Assembly: GCA_003279635.1 (NCBI GenBank)
Contig: QCHK01000003.1
Coordinates: 1-64,000, forward strand
Reading direction: 5' to 3'
Source: Prochlorococcus sp. AG-402-B05
GTDB lineage: Bacteria; Cyanobacteriota; Cyanobacteriia; PCC-6307; Cyanobiaceae
Length of the DNA stretch: 64,000 bases
Both the position numbers and the translations under genes were made by a program. The notes under the pieces were generated by a model. That model searched no databases and had not been told where the DNA came from. It worked only from the letters and a program-made list of their open reading frames with translations. Positions 33,130 to 42,351 of this stretch are shown here, one piece after another (position 1 is the stretch's first letter; each line of letters begins with the position of its first letter).

Positions 33130-34221
33130 ATGAGCGTGACTTTTGATCAAGAATCCCTGTCACGTTTAACACTTCGTCAGCTTCGTATAAAAGCTAGTGA
33201 ATTAGGTATTCCTCTTTATAGTAGAAAATCTAAGGCTGATTTAGTTAATAGTGTTTTAATGTACGTAGAAAAAAAGGAATTAGAAAAACAGTTAGTAGAT
33301 AATAAAGTCCAACCATCAAGCGAAACTACATATCAAAGTTCTTCAGAGACCAAAGTCGTTTTTCTTCCTCGTGATCCCGAGTGGGCATATGTATTTTGGG
33401 AGATATCAGATTCTGATCGTTCTAATGCTCAAAAAGAAGGCGCTATTAGGCTTTGTTTACGTTTAGCTGATGTCACCAATAAAAATAATGGAGAGACAAA
33501 TCCTGGAACTCTTCAAGAAATTGTTGTTGATAGTCACAGTACCGAGTGGTACCTACCTATTCCTTTAGCTGGAAGAGACTACAAGGTTGAACTAGGTTAT
33601 CGAATTGGTCATAAATGGATGTCACTTGCTCATTCATCTTCAGCCAAAGTACCCTCACTTCATCCAAGTGAGCAAATCCTTGATCAATTTGTTCCTTTTA
33701 GCCTAGAAGTCCCAGTTACTTCCTCTGATTCTGATCCTGAGCCAGAAAGTCTTGCATCAGAACAACCAGACAGTGGTTTGCATGAGCGCTTATATCAATC
33801 AGCGACTACAAAATTCAGAACTAGAAGAGTTGGTTCAGAAGAATTCCAAGAGGGTTTTCCAGGAGATCTAAATTCAAATAATGAATCTGGTAGTGGGCTT
33901 TGGGCTAGTGGCTTGAATGAATCTGGTATTGGAGGGGTTCCTCAAGCTCGTTCTTTTTGGTTGGTTGCTGATGCGGAGTTAATTGTGTATGGAGCTACTG
34001 ATCCCTCAGCTAAATTGTTTATCGAAGATGAAGAGGTTCCATTAGGAAATGATGGAACTTTTAGATTACAAGTCCCATTCAGAGACGGTATTCAGAACTA
34101 TTCAATTAAAGCTATAGACAAAGATGGTGTTGATTCAAGGAACATAACAATGAAATTCGAAAGAGTTACTCCAGTTGATAACACTAACCCAAATTCTAAA
34201 GCTGAATCAGAATGGTTTTAA
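33130..34221 (+). CDS. DUF4912 protein with N-terminal SAP/Rho-like segment
   Basis: 363 aa. The start is put at ATG 33130 because GGAGG at 33122-33126 precedes it; the frame is open back to TTG 33040. Residues 12-45 (LTLRQLRIKASELGIPLYSRKSKADLV) resemble a SAP/Rho-N nucleic-acid-binding motif. Residues about 75-190 are DUF4912 (VVFLPRDPEWAYVFWEIS ... YKVELGYRI). The C-terminal third ends in a strand-rich part (LFIEDEEVPLGNDGTFRLQVPF). Role unknown. Confidence 0.8.
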   Translation: MSVTFDQESLSRLTLRQLRIKASELGIPLYSRKSKADLVNSVLMYVEKKELEKQLVDNKVQPSSETTYQSSSETKVVFLPRDPEWAYVFWEISDSDRSNAQKEGAIRLCLRLADVTNKNNGETNPGTLQEIVVDSHSTEWYLPIPLAGRDYKVELGYRIGHKWMSLAHSSSAKVPSLHPSEQILDQFVPFSLEVPVTSSDSDPEPESLASEQPDSGLHERLYQSATTKFRTRRVGSEEFQEGFPGDLNSNNESGSGLWASGLNESGIGGVPQARSFWLVADAELIVYGATDPSAKLFIEDEEVPLGNDGTFRLQVPFRDGIQNYSIKAIDKDGVDSRNITMKFERVTPVDNTNPNSKAESEWF

Positions 34222-34240
34222 CTCTAATCTCACTTGATTA

Positions 34241-34411
34241 ATGGTTCGCTTAATTGTTGCTTTTACTCCATTATTAGGGGCTATTGCTTTTCCTTTATTA
34301 ATTCCTACTACGATTGAGCGTTTAGGACTTGGTCCTGGTGTTTTAAGTGCGTTGATATTAAGTACTCTTTGGTTTATCGCAATGCTTCGTACTTCTGAAA
34401 TGCCTCACTGA
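34241..34411 (+). CDS. small two-span membrane protein (56 aa)
   Basis: ATG 34241 to TGA 34411. Two hydrophobic stretches: LIVAFTPLLGAIAFPLLIP and GVLSALILSTLWFIAMLR. A 19-bp gap after the DUF4912 stop suggests co-transcription. Shape recalls the small hydrophobic proteins found beside photosynthetic complexes, but I cannot name it. Confidence 0.6.
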   Translation: MVRLIVAFTPLLGAIAFPLLIPTTIERLGLGPGVLSALILSTLWFIAMLRTSEMPH

Positions 34412-34474
34412 ATTCAAAGTGTTGCCATTTCATTTTCGATTCATTTTCATATCATTTACTAATTTATTTTCAAA

Positions 34475-36124
34475 GTGTTTTCTTCAGAATTTACCCAACT
34501 TACAGTTAAGTTAAACTCACCTTTTACTGACCAGAAACCAGGTACTTCTGGATTAAGAAAAAGTACTTTGCAGTTCGAAGAGACACATTACCTGGAGAGC
34601 TTTATTGAATCAATCTTGTGTTCCCTGCCAGGGGTGCAAGGAGGTGTTTTGGTTGTCGGAGGTGATGGTAGATATGGCAACAAAAGAGCAATTGACATTA
34701 TTATTCGGATGGCAGCTGCACATGGAATTCAAAAAGTTATAACAACTGTAGATGGGATTTTATCTACCCCCGCAGCTTCGAATTTGATTCGAATCAATAA
34801 AGCAATAGGTGGGATTATTTTATCTGCTAGTCATAATCCAGGTGGACTGGAGGGTGATTTTGGAGTCAAGCTAAATGGCTCCAATGGTGGACCTGCCTCA
34901 GAATCTTTAACTAATGAAATTTATAATTACTCTAAGAATCTTAAAGAATATAAGATCATAAAATGTCAATCAAATAAAACTTTTTCACTCGGTAAATATA
35001 AATTAGCATCAATGACTGTTGAGATCATTGATGGAATAGCCGATTACTTAGATTTAATGAAAAAAATATTTGATTTTGATTTGATTAGTTCCTATATCAA
35101 CAATGATTTTCCGATAGTTTTTGATGCATTAAATGCTGTTACAGGTCCATATGCAAAGCGTCTTTTTGTTGACCATTTAGGAGCTACTGCAGAAACAGTA
35201 AGAAATGGAATACCTTTGGAAGATTTTGGAGGTCTTCATCCTGATCCAAATTTGACTTATGCAAAAGATCTTGCTGATTTGCTTTTAAAAGGGAATTTAT
35301 TTTCCTTCGGAGCAGCATGTGATGGGGATGGAGATAGAAATATGATTTTAGGACGTGGTTGCTTTGTAAATCCTAGTGATAGCCTTGCAGTATTAGCTGC
35401 TAATTACGACTGTGTTCCAGGCTATGCCGAAGGTTTATCGGGTGTGGCTCGTTCCATGCCTACGAGCTCAGCTGTAGATGTTGTGGCAAAACATTTAGGG
35501 ATAAATTGCTTTGAAACGCCTACTGGATGGAAATTCTTTGGCAATCTTTTGGACGCTAATCAGATCACTCTGTGTGGAGAGGAGAGCTTTGGAACCGGAA
35601 GTGATCATGTAAGGGAGAAAGATGGATTGTGGGCTGTTCTCTTTTGGTTGCAGATACTTGCGTCAAAGAAAAAGTCAGTTTCTGAGATAATGAAAAATCA
35701 TTGGCTATTTTTTGGTCGCCATTACTATTCTCGACATGATTATGAATCTATTCCATCTGAAGTTGCAAACTCTCTTTATTCCAGATTGAGCAATATGCTT
35801 CCCACTTTGATAGATGAATCTTTTGCTGGAAGGACAGTTGAAAATGCTGATGATTTTAGTTATACAGATCCAGTTGATGGTTCAATTACGCTTAATCAGG
35901 GTTTAAGAATTTTATTAAATGATGGTAGTCGAGTGTTAGTGAGACTGTCTGGTACGGGCACTCAAGGGGCTACGTTGAGAGTTTACTTTGAAAGCTTTGT
36001 TCCAAGTGATGGTGATATCACTCAAGATCCTCAGTTAGCTTTGGATCCCTTAATTAAAAGTATTGATTCTCTAGCTGAGATTTCAAAACGAACAGGGATG
36101 TCCGCTCCTACAGTTATTACTTAG
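34475..36124 (+). CDS. pgm: phosphoglucomutase (alpha-D-glucose)
   Basis: 549 aa. Interconverts glucose 1- and 6-phosphate for glycogen and sugar nucleotides. The phosphoserine loop SASHNPGGLEGDFG (about 122-135), the metal loop CDGDGDRN (about 285-292), the sugar-binding GEESFGTGSDH (about 368-378) and the phosphate-binding RLSGTGTQG near the C-terminus are all present. GTG start at 34475. Complete. Confidence 0.95.
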   Translation: MFSSEFTQLTVKLNSPFTDQKPGTSGLRKSTLQFEETHYLESFIESILCSLPGVQGGVLVVGGDGRYGNKRAIDIIIRMAAAHGIQKVITTVDGILSTPAASNLIRINKAIGGIILSASHNPGGLEGDFGVKLNGSNGGPASESLTNEIYNYSKNLKEYKIIKCQSNKTFSLGKYKLASMTVEIIDGIADYLDLMKKIFDFDLISSYINNDFPIVFDALNAVTGPYAKRLFVDHLGATAETVRNGIPLEDFGGLHPDPNLTYAKDLADLLLKGNLFSFGAACDGDGDRNMILGRGCFVNPSDSLAVLAANYDCVPGYAEGLSGVARSMPTSSAVDVVAKHLGINCFETPTGWKFFGNLLDANQITLCGEESFGTGSDHVREKDGLWAVLFWLQILASKKKSVSEIMKNHWLFFGRHYYSRHDYESIPSEVANSLYSRLSNMLPTLIDESFAGRTVENADDFSYTDPVDGSITLNQGLRILLNDGSRVLVRLSGTGTQGATLRVYFESFVPSDGDITQDPQLALDPLIKSIDSLAEISKRTGMSAPTVIT

Positions 36125-36211
36125 ATCAAAAACCTTCAATTTGAAATCATCAAAACAACTTTATAAGTTTTTTTTTGCTTTTAAAGTATCAAAAATGTTT
36201 ATTTATTAGCT

Positions 36212-38416
36212 TTGGCCAAAGATCTGTTTGCTTTTAATGGTGAACAGCTAATTCAGAATAATGCTCCTTTAGCTGATCGCTTGCGGCCTCAAACACTGGA
36301 TGAATTTGTTGGTCAAGATCACATTCTTGCTCAAGGACGTTTATTGAGACGTTCAATTGTTGCTGACAAAGTAGGCAATTTATTGCTTTATGGACCCCCT
36401 GGAGTTGGTAAGACTACTTTGGCTAGAATTATCGCTTTAAATACACTATCTCACTTTAGTGTCGTAAATGCAGCATTGGCTGGCATTAAGGATTTGAGAT
36501 CTGAGATAGAGTCGGCAATCGATAGATTAAATAAATTTGGTAAACGCACAATTTTATTTATTGATGAGGTACATAGATTTAATACTGCTCAACAAGATGC
36601 CTTATTACCTTGGGTTGAGAATGGAACTTTGACCCTGATTGGGGCTACAACGGAAAATCCATATTTTGAAGTAAATAAAGCTTTGGTAAGTAGATCTAGA
36701 TTATTTCGTTTAAATAGTCTGAATTCAAAAGCATTACATCAATTGCTCCAACGAGCTTTGAATGATAAGGAGAGGGGCTATGGGTTGAAATTAATCAATT
36801 TAGCTAGTGAAGCTGAGGATCATTTTGTTGATGTGTGTAATGGCGATGCACGCGTTCTGCTGAATGCACTTGAACTTGCTGTAGAGAGCACTATTGAAAA
36901 TCAAGATACCTCAATCAGTATTGATCTCAAGATTGCTGAGGATTCAATTCAAGAACGAGCGGTTTTATACGACAAAGAAGGTGATGCTCATTTTGATACT
37001 ATTAGCGCTTTTATTAAGTCATTAAGAGGCTCGGATCCTGATGCGGCATTGTTTTGGCTTGCTCGAATGTTGGAGGCTGGAGAAAGTCCACGATTCATTT
37101 TTAGACGTATGCTTATCGCTGCAGGAGAAGATATTGGTCTTGCGGATCCCAATGCAATTGTCATAGTTGAGTCATGCGCCGCGGCTTTTGACCGAATAGG
37201 TTTGCCAGAGGGCATTTACCCACTGGCTCAGGCAACCTTGTACTTGGCTTCAACTGAGAAAAGTAATAGTGTGAAGGCTATTTTTAAGGCAGTTCAGAAA
37301 GTTAAAGATTCCCAAAAGCAAAATGTTCCATCTCATCTTAAAGATCCAAATCGAGATCAAGAATCTTTTGGAGATGGAATGGGTTACAGGTATCCACATT
37401 CATTTTCAAAAAACTGGGTTCCACAGCAATATTTGCCAGACACTTTGCTAAACGAGATTTTTTGGGAGCCAACTGAACATGGATGGGAAGGACAAAGACG
37501 ATCTCTTTTGAATGAGAGAAGATCTGAACAGTTAGCTTCATTAATTGAAGTTGAGCAACAAAATCCTTTAACTATTACATCTGGCAAAGTTGATAATGAT
37601 TGGGATAAATGGTTATCTCGCCAAGTTTTGCAGGAGGGGGAACGATTAAAAAAATTGATGACTAAATTATGGTCTGGCATTACTTGGAAAAAAAATCATA
37701 GAGTTTTAGTCTTAGCACCTAGTTCATTGCTCTGGTCTTTAAAGCCTTTAAGAGAGGCATCTGAAGGGGGCGTTGTTTTAGCTGTGTCAGAGAATAATGA
37801 TCCCAGGTTATTAGCTGAATTAGAAGTTTTAGCGCCTATGGAGCAACCTGTCTTAATAGATTTAAAAGTTGAATCAATTAAAAAATTAGAAGATAATCTC
37901 AAGTTTGAGGTAATTGGAGGAAGGATTCCTTGGAAAGTTTTTTCTGAAACAAATTTCTTGGAATTGTGGCCGATTCTTACTGAAAAATGTGCGGCGAATA
38001 CAGAATTAAGTTTGATTATAAGTAATCCATGTTCTGGCCCTGCCTTTTCTTTAAAGGAAAGATTAGAGTTTTATAGTAACAATAAAAATACTGATTTTTC
38101 ATTCTTGAGTGATTTAATTTGTAAAGAAGAGAAGTGGTTAAATAAGCAAGAAGATAAAAAGAAATTTATTCTACAATTAGAAAAATTAGGCTGGAATATT
38201 TCTTTTGAAGAATGGACTGAGTTTGTATATCAAAAAGTTGATAATACTATAATTAAAAGGTGGCTTAATCAAGGAAGTGATTATCGAAAAATTATTCTAA
38301 AAAATTGTGAGGAAGAAACATTAATTCGACTCCAAGAATTATTTAAAAGATTGGATGGCCAGATTATAAAACAGAAGCTTATTCATACTAAATTTCTTGC
38401 TAAGAATAGCAATTAA
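36212..38416 (+). CDS. rarA: RarA/MgsA AAA+ ATPase with C-terminal unknown domain
   Basis: 734 aa, TTG start. Residues 1-420 are Rar[16 protein letters not shown], Walker [14 protein letters not shown] (about 69-81), Walker [10 protein letters not shown] (about 115-123) and sensor ATTENP, followed by the tetramerisation part. It acts at stalled replication forks. Residues about 470-734 add a domain with a methyltransferase-like look ([34 protein letters not shown]) but without a clear SAM loop. This fusion is known in cyanobacteria; the role of the extra domain is unknown. Confidence 0.9.
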   Translation: MAKDLFAFNGEQLIQNNAPLADRLRPQTLDEFVGQDHILAQGRLLRRSIVADKVGNLLLYGPPGVGKTTLARIIALNTLSHFSVVNAALAGIKDLRSEIESAIDRLNKFGKRTILFIDEVHRFNTAQQDALLPWVENGTLTLIGATTENPYFEVNKALVSRSRLFRLNSLNSKALHQLLQRALNDKERGYGLKLINLASEAEDHFVDVCNGDARVLLNALELAVESTIENQDTSISIDLKIAEDSIQERAVLYDKEGDAHFDTISAFIKSLRGSDPDAALFWLARMLEAGESPRFIFRRMLIAAGEDIGLADPNAIVIVESCAAAFDRIGLPEGIYPLAQATLYLASTEKSNSVKAIFKAVQKVKDSQKQNVPSHLKDPNRDQESFGDGMGYRYPHSFSKNWVPQQYLPDTLLNEIFWEPTEHGWEGQRRSLLNERRSEQLASLIEVEQQNPLTITSGKVDNDWDKWLSRQVLQEGERLKKLMTKLWSGITWKKNHRVLVLAPSSLLWSLKPLREASEGGVVLAVSENNDPRLLAELEVLAPMEQPVLIDLKVESIKKLEDNLKFEVIGGRIPWKVFSETNFLELWPILTEKCAANTELSLIISNPCSGPAFSLKERLEFYSNNKNTDFSFLSDLICKEEKWLNKQEDKKKFILQLEKLGWNISFEEWTEFVYQKVDNTIIKRWLNQGSDYRKIILKNCEEETLIRLQELFKRLDGQIIKQKLIHTKFLAKNSN

Positions 38417-39069
38417 GCAACGCAAATTATTGGCTTACATGTTATTGAATCTTCATCTAATGCAATTGCATACGTCCATTGATCATAATTTTGTTCGTAA
38501 ACTTTTACTTTGTGACCAAGTTTTTTATGATCTGCAAATGATGATTTATTCTTCCAAATCCATTGATTGATATTATTCGCTATTTTTCCTCTCTGCCATT
38601 TAACTGCGGCTTCTTTTATTACCCATCTTTTAAGTACTAGTTCCTTTGCTTTGCTTGGCGATAAATTTTCTATTTCGTAATTCTCATATTGAGTGAAAAA
38701 ACGTTTTGACAATTTATAAGCTTGAAACTCTCTATCCTTTCTTTCTATATCAACCCCAATTTTTCCTGAGGACCATCCAATTAATAAAGCATCAGAACAG
38801 TGACTCATGCTGATATGCCCCCATCCTTCCGCTAATAAAGGCGGTTGTCCAGGATCGGCTTTGAGAGGTATATCTAGAGGATCTAATCCTGTAATGTTTG
38901 ACATGACATGCCTTAGGCAGCCTCTAGAAAAGTGATAAATCAAACCTCTTCTTGGTGCTAACTTTTGAACCCATTTTTTTTCTTCGCCACTTATTGGTAA
39001 AAGTTTTGATGGCATTAAAAAAAGCCAAAGACCTAGTACTCTTTTATTGTTTATTTGAGTTGTAATCAT
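38413..39069 (-). CDS. 4'-phosphopantetheinyl transferase (Sfp/HetI type)
   Basis: 218 aa if started at ATG 39069, which leaves only a 2-bp overlap with the divergent bcp start; the frame is open to 39105. Core motifs: ISMSHCSDALLIGWSSGKIGVDIE (metal Asp) and KRWVIKEAAVKW (catalytic Glu and Lys). It adds the phosphopantetheine arm to acyl carrier proteins. The 3' end overlaps rarA by 4 bp. Confidence 0.9.
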   Translation of the reverse strand: MITTQINNKRVLGLWLFLMPSKLLPISGEEKKWVQKLAPRRGLIYHFSRGCLRHVMSNITGLDPLDIPLKADPGQPPLLAEGWGHISMSHCSDALLIGWSSGKIGVDIERKDREFQAYKLSKRFFTQYENYEIENLSPSKAKELVLKRWVIKEAAVKWQRGKIANNINQWIWKNKSSFADHKKLGHKVKVYEQNYDQWTYAIALDEDSITCKPIICVA

Positions 39070-39535
39070 GACTCTCTGTATAGGCGATTTTGCACCAGAT
39101 TTCACTCTTCCTAATCAAGATGGTGTGGATATCAGTCTCTCATCATTCCAAGGATCGAGAGTAGTAATTTATTTTTATCCAAAGGATGATACTCCTGGAT
39201 GCACTAAGGAAGCTTGCAGTTTTAGAGATAATTGGGAGCTTTTCAAATCAAACAATATTCAAATTTTAGGAATTAGTAAGGATGCATCAAAATCGCATAT
39301 AAAGTTCATTGATAAACATAAATTACCTTTCATACTTTTAACCGATAGTGACCCATGTCCTGTCGCGGCATCATACGAAAGTTATGGCTTGAAGAAATTT
39401 ATGGGTAGAGAGTATTATGGAATGATGAGACATACTTTCGTTGTAAATAAAGACGGAAAAATTGAATTAATATATTTAAAAGTAAAATCAGAAAATATGG
39501 CTAATCAGATTTTAAATGATCTTAAACTGAATTAA
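39068..39535 (+). CDS. bcp: thioredoxin-dependent peroxiredoxin (Bcp/PrxQ)
   Basis: 155 aa. FYPKDDTPGCTKEACSFRD (about 37-55) holds the peroxidatic Cys and, five residues on, the resolving Cys of the PrxQ type. Reduces peroxides using thioredoxin. Divergent from the phosphopantetheinyl transferase with a 2-bp overlap of starts, so their promoters lie inside each other's genes. Confidence 0.95.
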   Translation: MTLCIGDFAPDFTLPNQDGVDISLSSFQGSRVVIYFYPKDDTPGCTKEACSFRDNWELFKSNNIQILGISKDASKSHIKFIDKHKLPFILLTDSDPCPVAASYESYGLKKFMGREYYGMMRHTFVVNKDGKIELIYLKVKSENMANQILNDLKLN

Positions 39536-40223
39536 TTTTTTTGTATATGTCAATCATTCCTTCTAGAACTAGATTGGGAGAATGATTTATATCAATATTT
39601 GTATTTTTGAGTTCATTTAATATGATTGGAGCATCACCTCCGCATATCCATATTGGTAATTTATTCTCCTCAAAAAGTTTTAAGATTAATCCTATTAACG
39701 CATTCATTGAGCCTCTTATCATTGCATTATTAGTCTCATGTTGAAATGTTTCAGCTGGGATTTTTTTGACAATGGGAGTTTCTAAATTCATGGCACGGGT
39801 TGACATTGAAGATAATTGAAGGCTGAAACCTGAAATTAGTTGGCCCCCAATAAATTCTCCTTTGTTTGATATTTTTGTTACGCTTAATATTGTTCCTGCG
39901 TCTATAACAATTAAATCTTGTTCTTTACTTTTTAAAAATGATTGTTTTTTAAAAGCACTCCATGAAGAAAGAGCTCTGTCAATTCCTAAATTAGATGGAA
40001 GATTGTTTAGGGGAACATTGTCTAAAATTATTTCTTTTGAAGGGCATAATTTAATATTCTCAGGGATGGGACCAACTGAGGCCCAAGTTAATTCAGAATA
40101 ATCATTATCTTTAAATTCGATTGGATTTGGCGAGGTATGAAAATATTTCCAATCTTTTTTAACTTTGCTTGCCCAATGCCATCTTGTATTGCCAATCATT
40201 AGGAAATTTTCTTCTGAGTACAC
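39522..40223 (-). CDS. coaX: type III pantothenate kinase
   Basis: First step of coenzyme A synthesis. GTG 40223 is chosen as start: AAGGAA (read on the minus strand, 40236-40231) lies 7 bases upstream and the family normally begins close to the IGNTRxxW motif (here LMIGNTRWHW). The frame is open to 40265. IVIDAGTILSVTKI and GGQLISGFSLQLSSMSTRAMNLETP carry the Asp and substrate loop, and ICGGDAP is the late glycine motif. The usual first Asp of DxGNT is replaced (M-I-G-N-T). Overlaps the bcp 3' end by 14 bp. Confidence 0.85.
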   Translation of the reverse strand: MYSEENFLMIGNTRWHWASKVKKDWKYFHTSPNPIEFKDNDYSELTWASVGPIPENIKLCPSKEIILDNVPLNNLPSNLGIDRALSSWSAFKKQSFLKSKEQDLIVIDAGTILSVTKISNKGEFIGGQLISGFSLQLSSMSTRAMNLETPIVKKIPAETFQHETNNAMIRGSMNALIGLILKLFEENKLPIWICGGDAPIILNELKNTNIDINHSPNLVLEGMIDIYKKINSV

Positions 40224-40237
40224 GAGTTTATTCCTTG

Positions 40238-41008
40238 TTATTGCGTATTTAAATGGATGCCACATTCTTCACCTAGGCCTCCAAATCTCGTTGATCTTCC
40301 TTTGATATTAGTATTTTCTGCTCCGCTAGAATGCCAATCCCCTACAGTGGAATAACCTTTTTCAAATAATGGATGTTGTGGTAATTTATTTTTCTCCATG
40401 TAATAGAAAATATCTTTTTTAGACCAGTTTAAAAGTGGTCGGAGAGATAAACGTTCTCTAATGCAATCAATGTTAGACATTGATTGTCTGTTCTTGGTTT
40501 GGCCTTTTCTCACCCCGCTTGCCCAGCAGAGAACATTTAGGTCTGAGAAAGCCTTTTCAAGAGGTGCAACTTTCCGAATCTGATGATATTTTTCAAGGTC
40601 TTTTTGTACTCCTGTTTCCCAAAGACGACCATTTAAGGCCTCCATTCTTGCTGGGGATAAGGGACTTTGGGCAACTACTAAATTTAATTCGAAAAGTGTT
40701 GTTAATTTTTCGGCGTAATTGTATGTTTCTTTTGGTAAATAGCCAGTATCAATCCAAATAACTTTCGGTTTTTGATTAGATTTTAATTCCACCGTCATGT
40801 GAAGTAAAACAGCAGATTGGATTCCAAAACTGGTTGTAACAACGAAGCTCTCTTTAAATTGCTCAACAGCCCATTGAAGTTGATCCTGAGGGGAGAGTTT
40901 CTCTAGATCTTTGCTTGTCTCAAGAATTGATTTCATCAGAGCAGGTTGAGGCAATAGTGCGGCCTTTCTCAAATCATTTATGTAATTGTCTTTAGATTCT
41001 TTCGTCAT
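40238..41008 (-). CDS. cysH: phosphoadenylyl-sulfate (PAPS) reductase
   Basis: 256 aa. TSFGIQSAVLLHM is the P-loop-like nucleotide site, WIDTGYLPKETY follows, and the catalytic Cys lies in EECGIHLN at the C-terminus. The paired Cys that bind a [4Fe-4S] cluster in APS reductases are absent (single CW at VLCWASGV), so PAPS is the likely substrate, with thioredoxin as donor. Followed by coaX after 14 bp. Confidence 0.93.
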   Translation of the reverse strand: MTKESKDNYINDLRKAALLPQPALMKSILETSKDLEKLSPQDQLQWAVEQFKESFVVTTSFGIQSAVLLHMTVELKSNQKPKVIWIDTGYLPKETYNYAEKLTTLFELNLVVAQSPLSPARMEALNGRLWETGVQKDLEKYHQIRKVAPLEKAFSDLNVLCWASGVRKGQTKNRQSMSNIDCIRERLSLRPLLNWSKKDIFYYMEKNKLPQHPLFEKGYSTVGDWHSSGAENTNIKGRSTRFGGLGEECGIHLNTQ

Positions 41009-41079
41009 GTTTGAGTTTTGAATGCCGAATTAGTCAAAGTTTGTTTAGGGTCTTTGAAATCATCTTAGATCTTGTCCCT

Positions 41080-42252
41080 ATGGACTTGAACAATTTGAAA
41101 TCTGATCCAATTGTTGTTGTTGGTGGTGGTTTCGGAGGACTCTCCACTGTCCAAGCATTATTAGCTCGTTCGGATCGAACTCCAATCATTTTGATTGATC
41201 AAAGCCCAAGATTTCTTTTTAAGCCATTGCTTTATGAATTATTAAGCGGTGAGCTTGAATTATGGGAGGTTGCACCTAAATATTCTGCTTTGGCTTCAGA
41301 ATTAGGATTTATTTTTTTAGAAGAGTGTGTTGTTGAAGTTGATGGACTAGAGAGAAAGTTAATTACTTCATCGGGGACTGAAGCTACATACTCTCAGCTT
41401 GTCATAAGCACTGGAGTAACAACTGATTTTTCTTTGGTCCGAGGTTTGAAACAATATGCGTATGGTTTCTCTAGTTTGAATGATCTCATAAGAATTCAAG
41501 AGTTAATAATCTCAATCAATAATTCTTCTAATCACTCAAATCCTTTGGTTATCGCTGGAGCAGGACCAACTGGCGTTGAGCTCGCATGCAAATTATCTGA
41601 TTTAGTTAATAACAGAGTAGAAATATACTTGGTTGATAAGGGTAATAAAATTTTATCTAAATCTAAATCTTTTAACAGGGAAAAAGCAATAGATGCAATA
41701 GCTAAGAGAAATATCAAAATTTATCTGGAACATTATATTGCATCAATAAATGAAAATACTATAGAATTTTCTACTGTTGAGAAAGAAAGAAATAATTCTC
41801 TAAAAATTAATTATTCTGCCTTGCTGTGGACCGCTGGATTAAGCCCTTGTGGGTTACAACTAGTGGATAATCTAATAGATGAAAATAAGAAGATTAAAGT
41901 AAACAAATTCTTGCAAATAAACGAATATCAGAATATTTTTTTTGTTGGAGATATCGTATTTTGTGAGGACGATCCTTTTCCTTCTTCAGCTCAAGTAGCA
42001 ATGCAGCAGGGTTTCTTAACAGCTCAAAATATTATTTCTCTTAGAGAGGGAAACAAACTTAAATCATTTCAATTTGAAGATCTTGGAGAAATGTTGAGTC
42101 TAGGTATTGGCAATGCATCAATAACTGGATATGGAGTTACTTTGGCAGGATCTCTTGCTTTCCAAGTAAGGCATTTTGCATATTTAATGCGGATGCCGGG
42201 TTTTTCTTTATCTTTGAAATCTGCAGGATCACGGTTATTTGGTAAAAAATAA
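41080..42252 (+). CDS. type II NADH dehydrogenase (NDH-2)
   Basis: Start set at ATG 41080, just before VVVVGGGFGGLSTVQALL (first FAD Rossmann loop); the frame is open to TTG 41011. The second nucleotide loop VIAGAGPTGVELACKLSD binds NAD(P)H, and NIFFVGDIVFCEDDPFPSSAQVAMQQG closes the FAD site. Single-chain enzyme that passes electrons to plastoquinone without proton pumping. C-terminal hydrophobic patch suits membrane binding. Confidence 0.9.
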   Translation: MDLNNLKSDPIVVVGGGFGGLSTVQALLARSDRTPIILIDQSPRFLFKPLLYELLSGELELWEVAPKYSALASELGFIFLEECVVEVDGLERKLITSSGTEATYSQLVISTGVTTDFSLVRGLKQYAYGFSSLNDLIRIQELIISINNSSNHSNPLVIAGAGPTGVELACKLSDLVNNRVEIYLVDKGNKILSKSKSFNREKAIDAIAKRNIKIYLEHYIASINENTIEFSTVEKERNNSLKINYSALLWTAGLSPCGLQLVDNLIDENKKIKVNKFLQINEYQNIFFVGDIVFCEDDPFPSSAQVAMQQGFLTAQNIISLREGNKLKSFQFEDLGEMLSLGIGNASITGYGVTLAGSLAFQVRHFAYLMRMPGFSLSLKSAGSRLFGKK

Positions 42253-42351
42253 TTAATCGTTTATTTTCTCAATATCCTAAGTTCCTTTTCACAGTATTCT
42301 TAAAATAAATACTTGGACAGAGTCTGTTGAAAAGGTTATTTATTAAATAAT

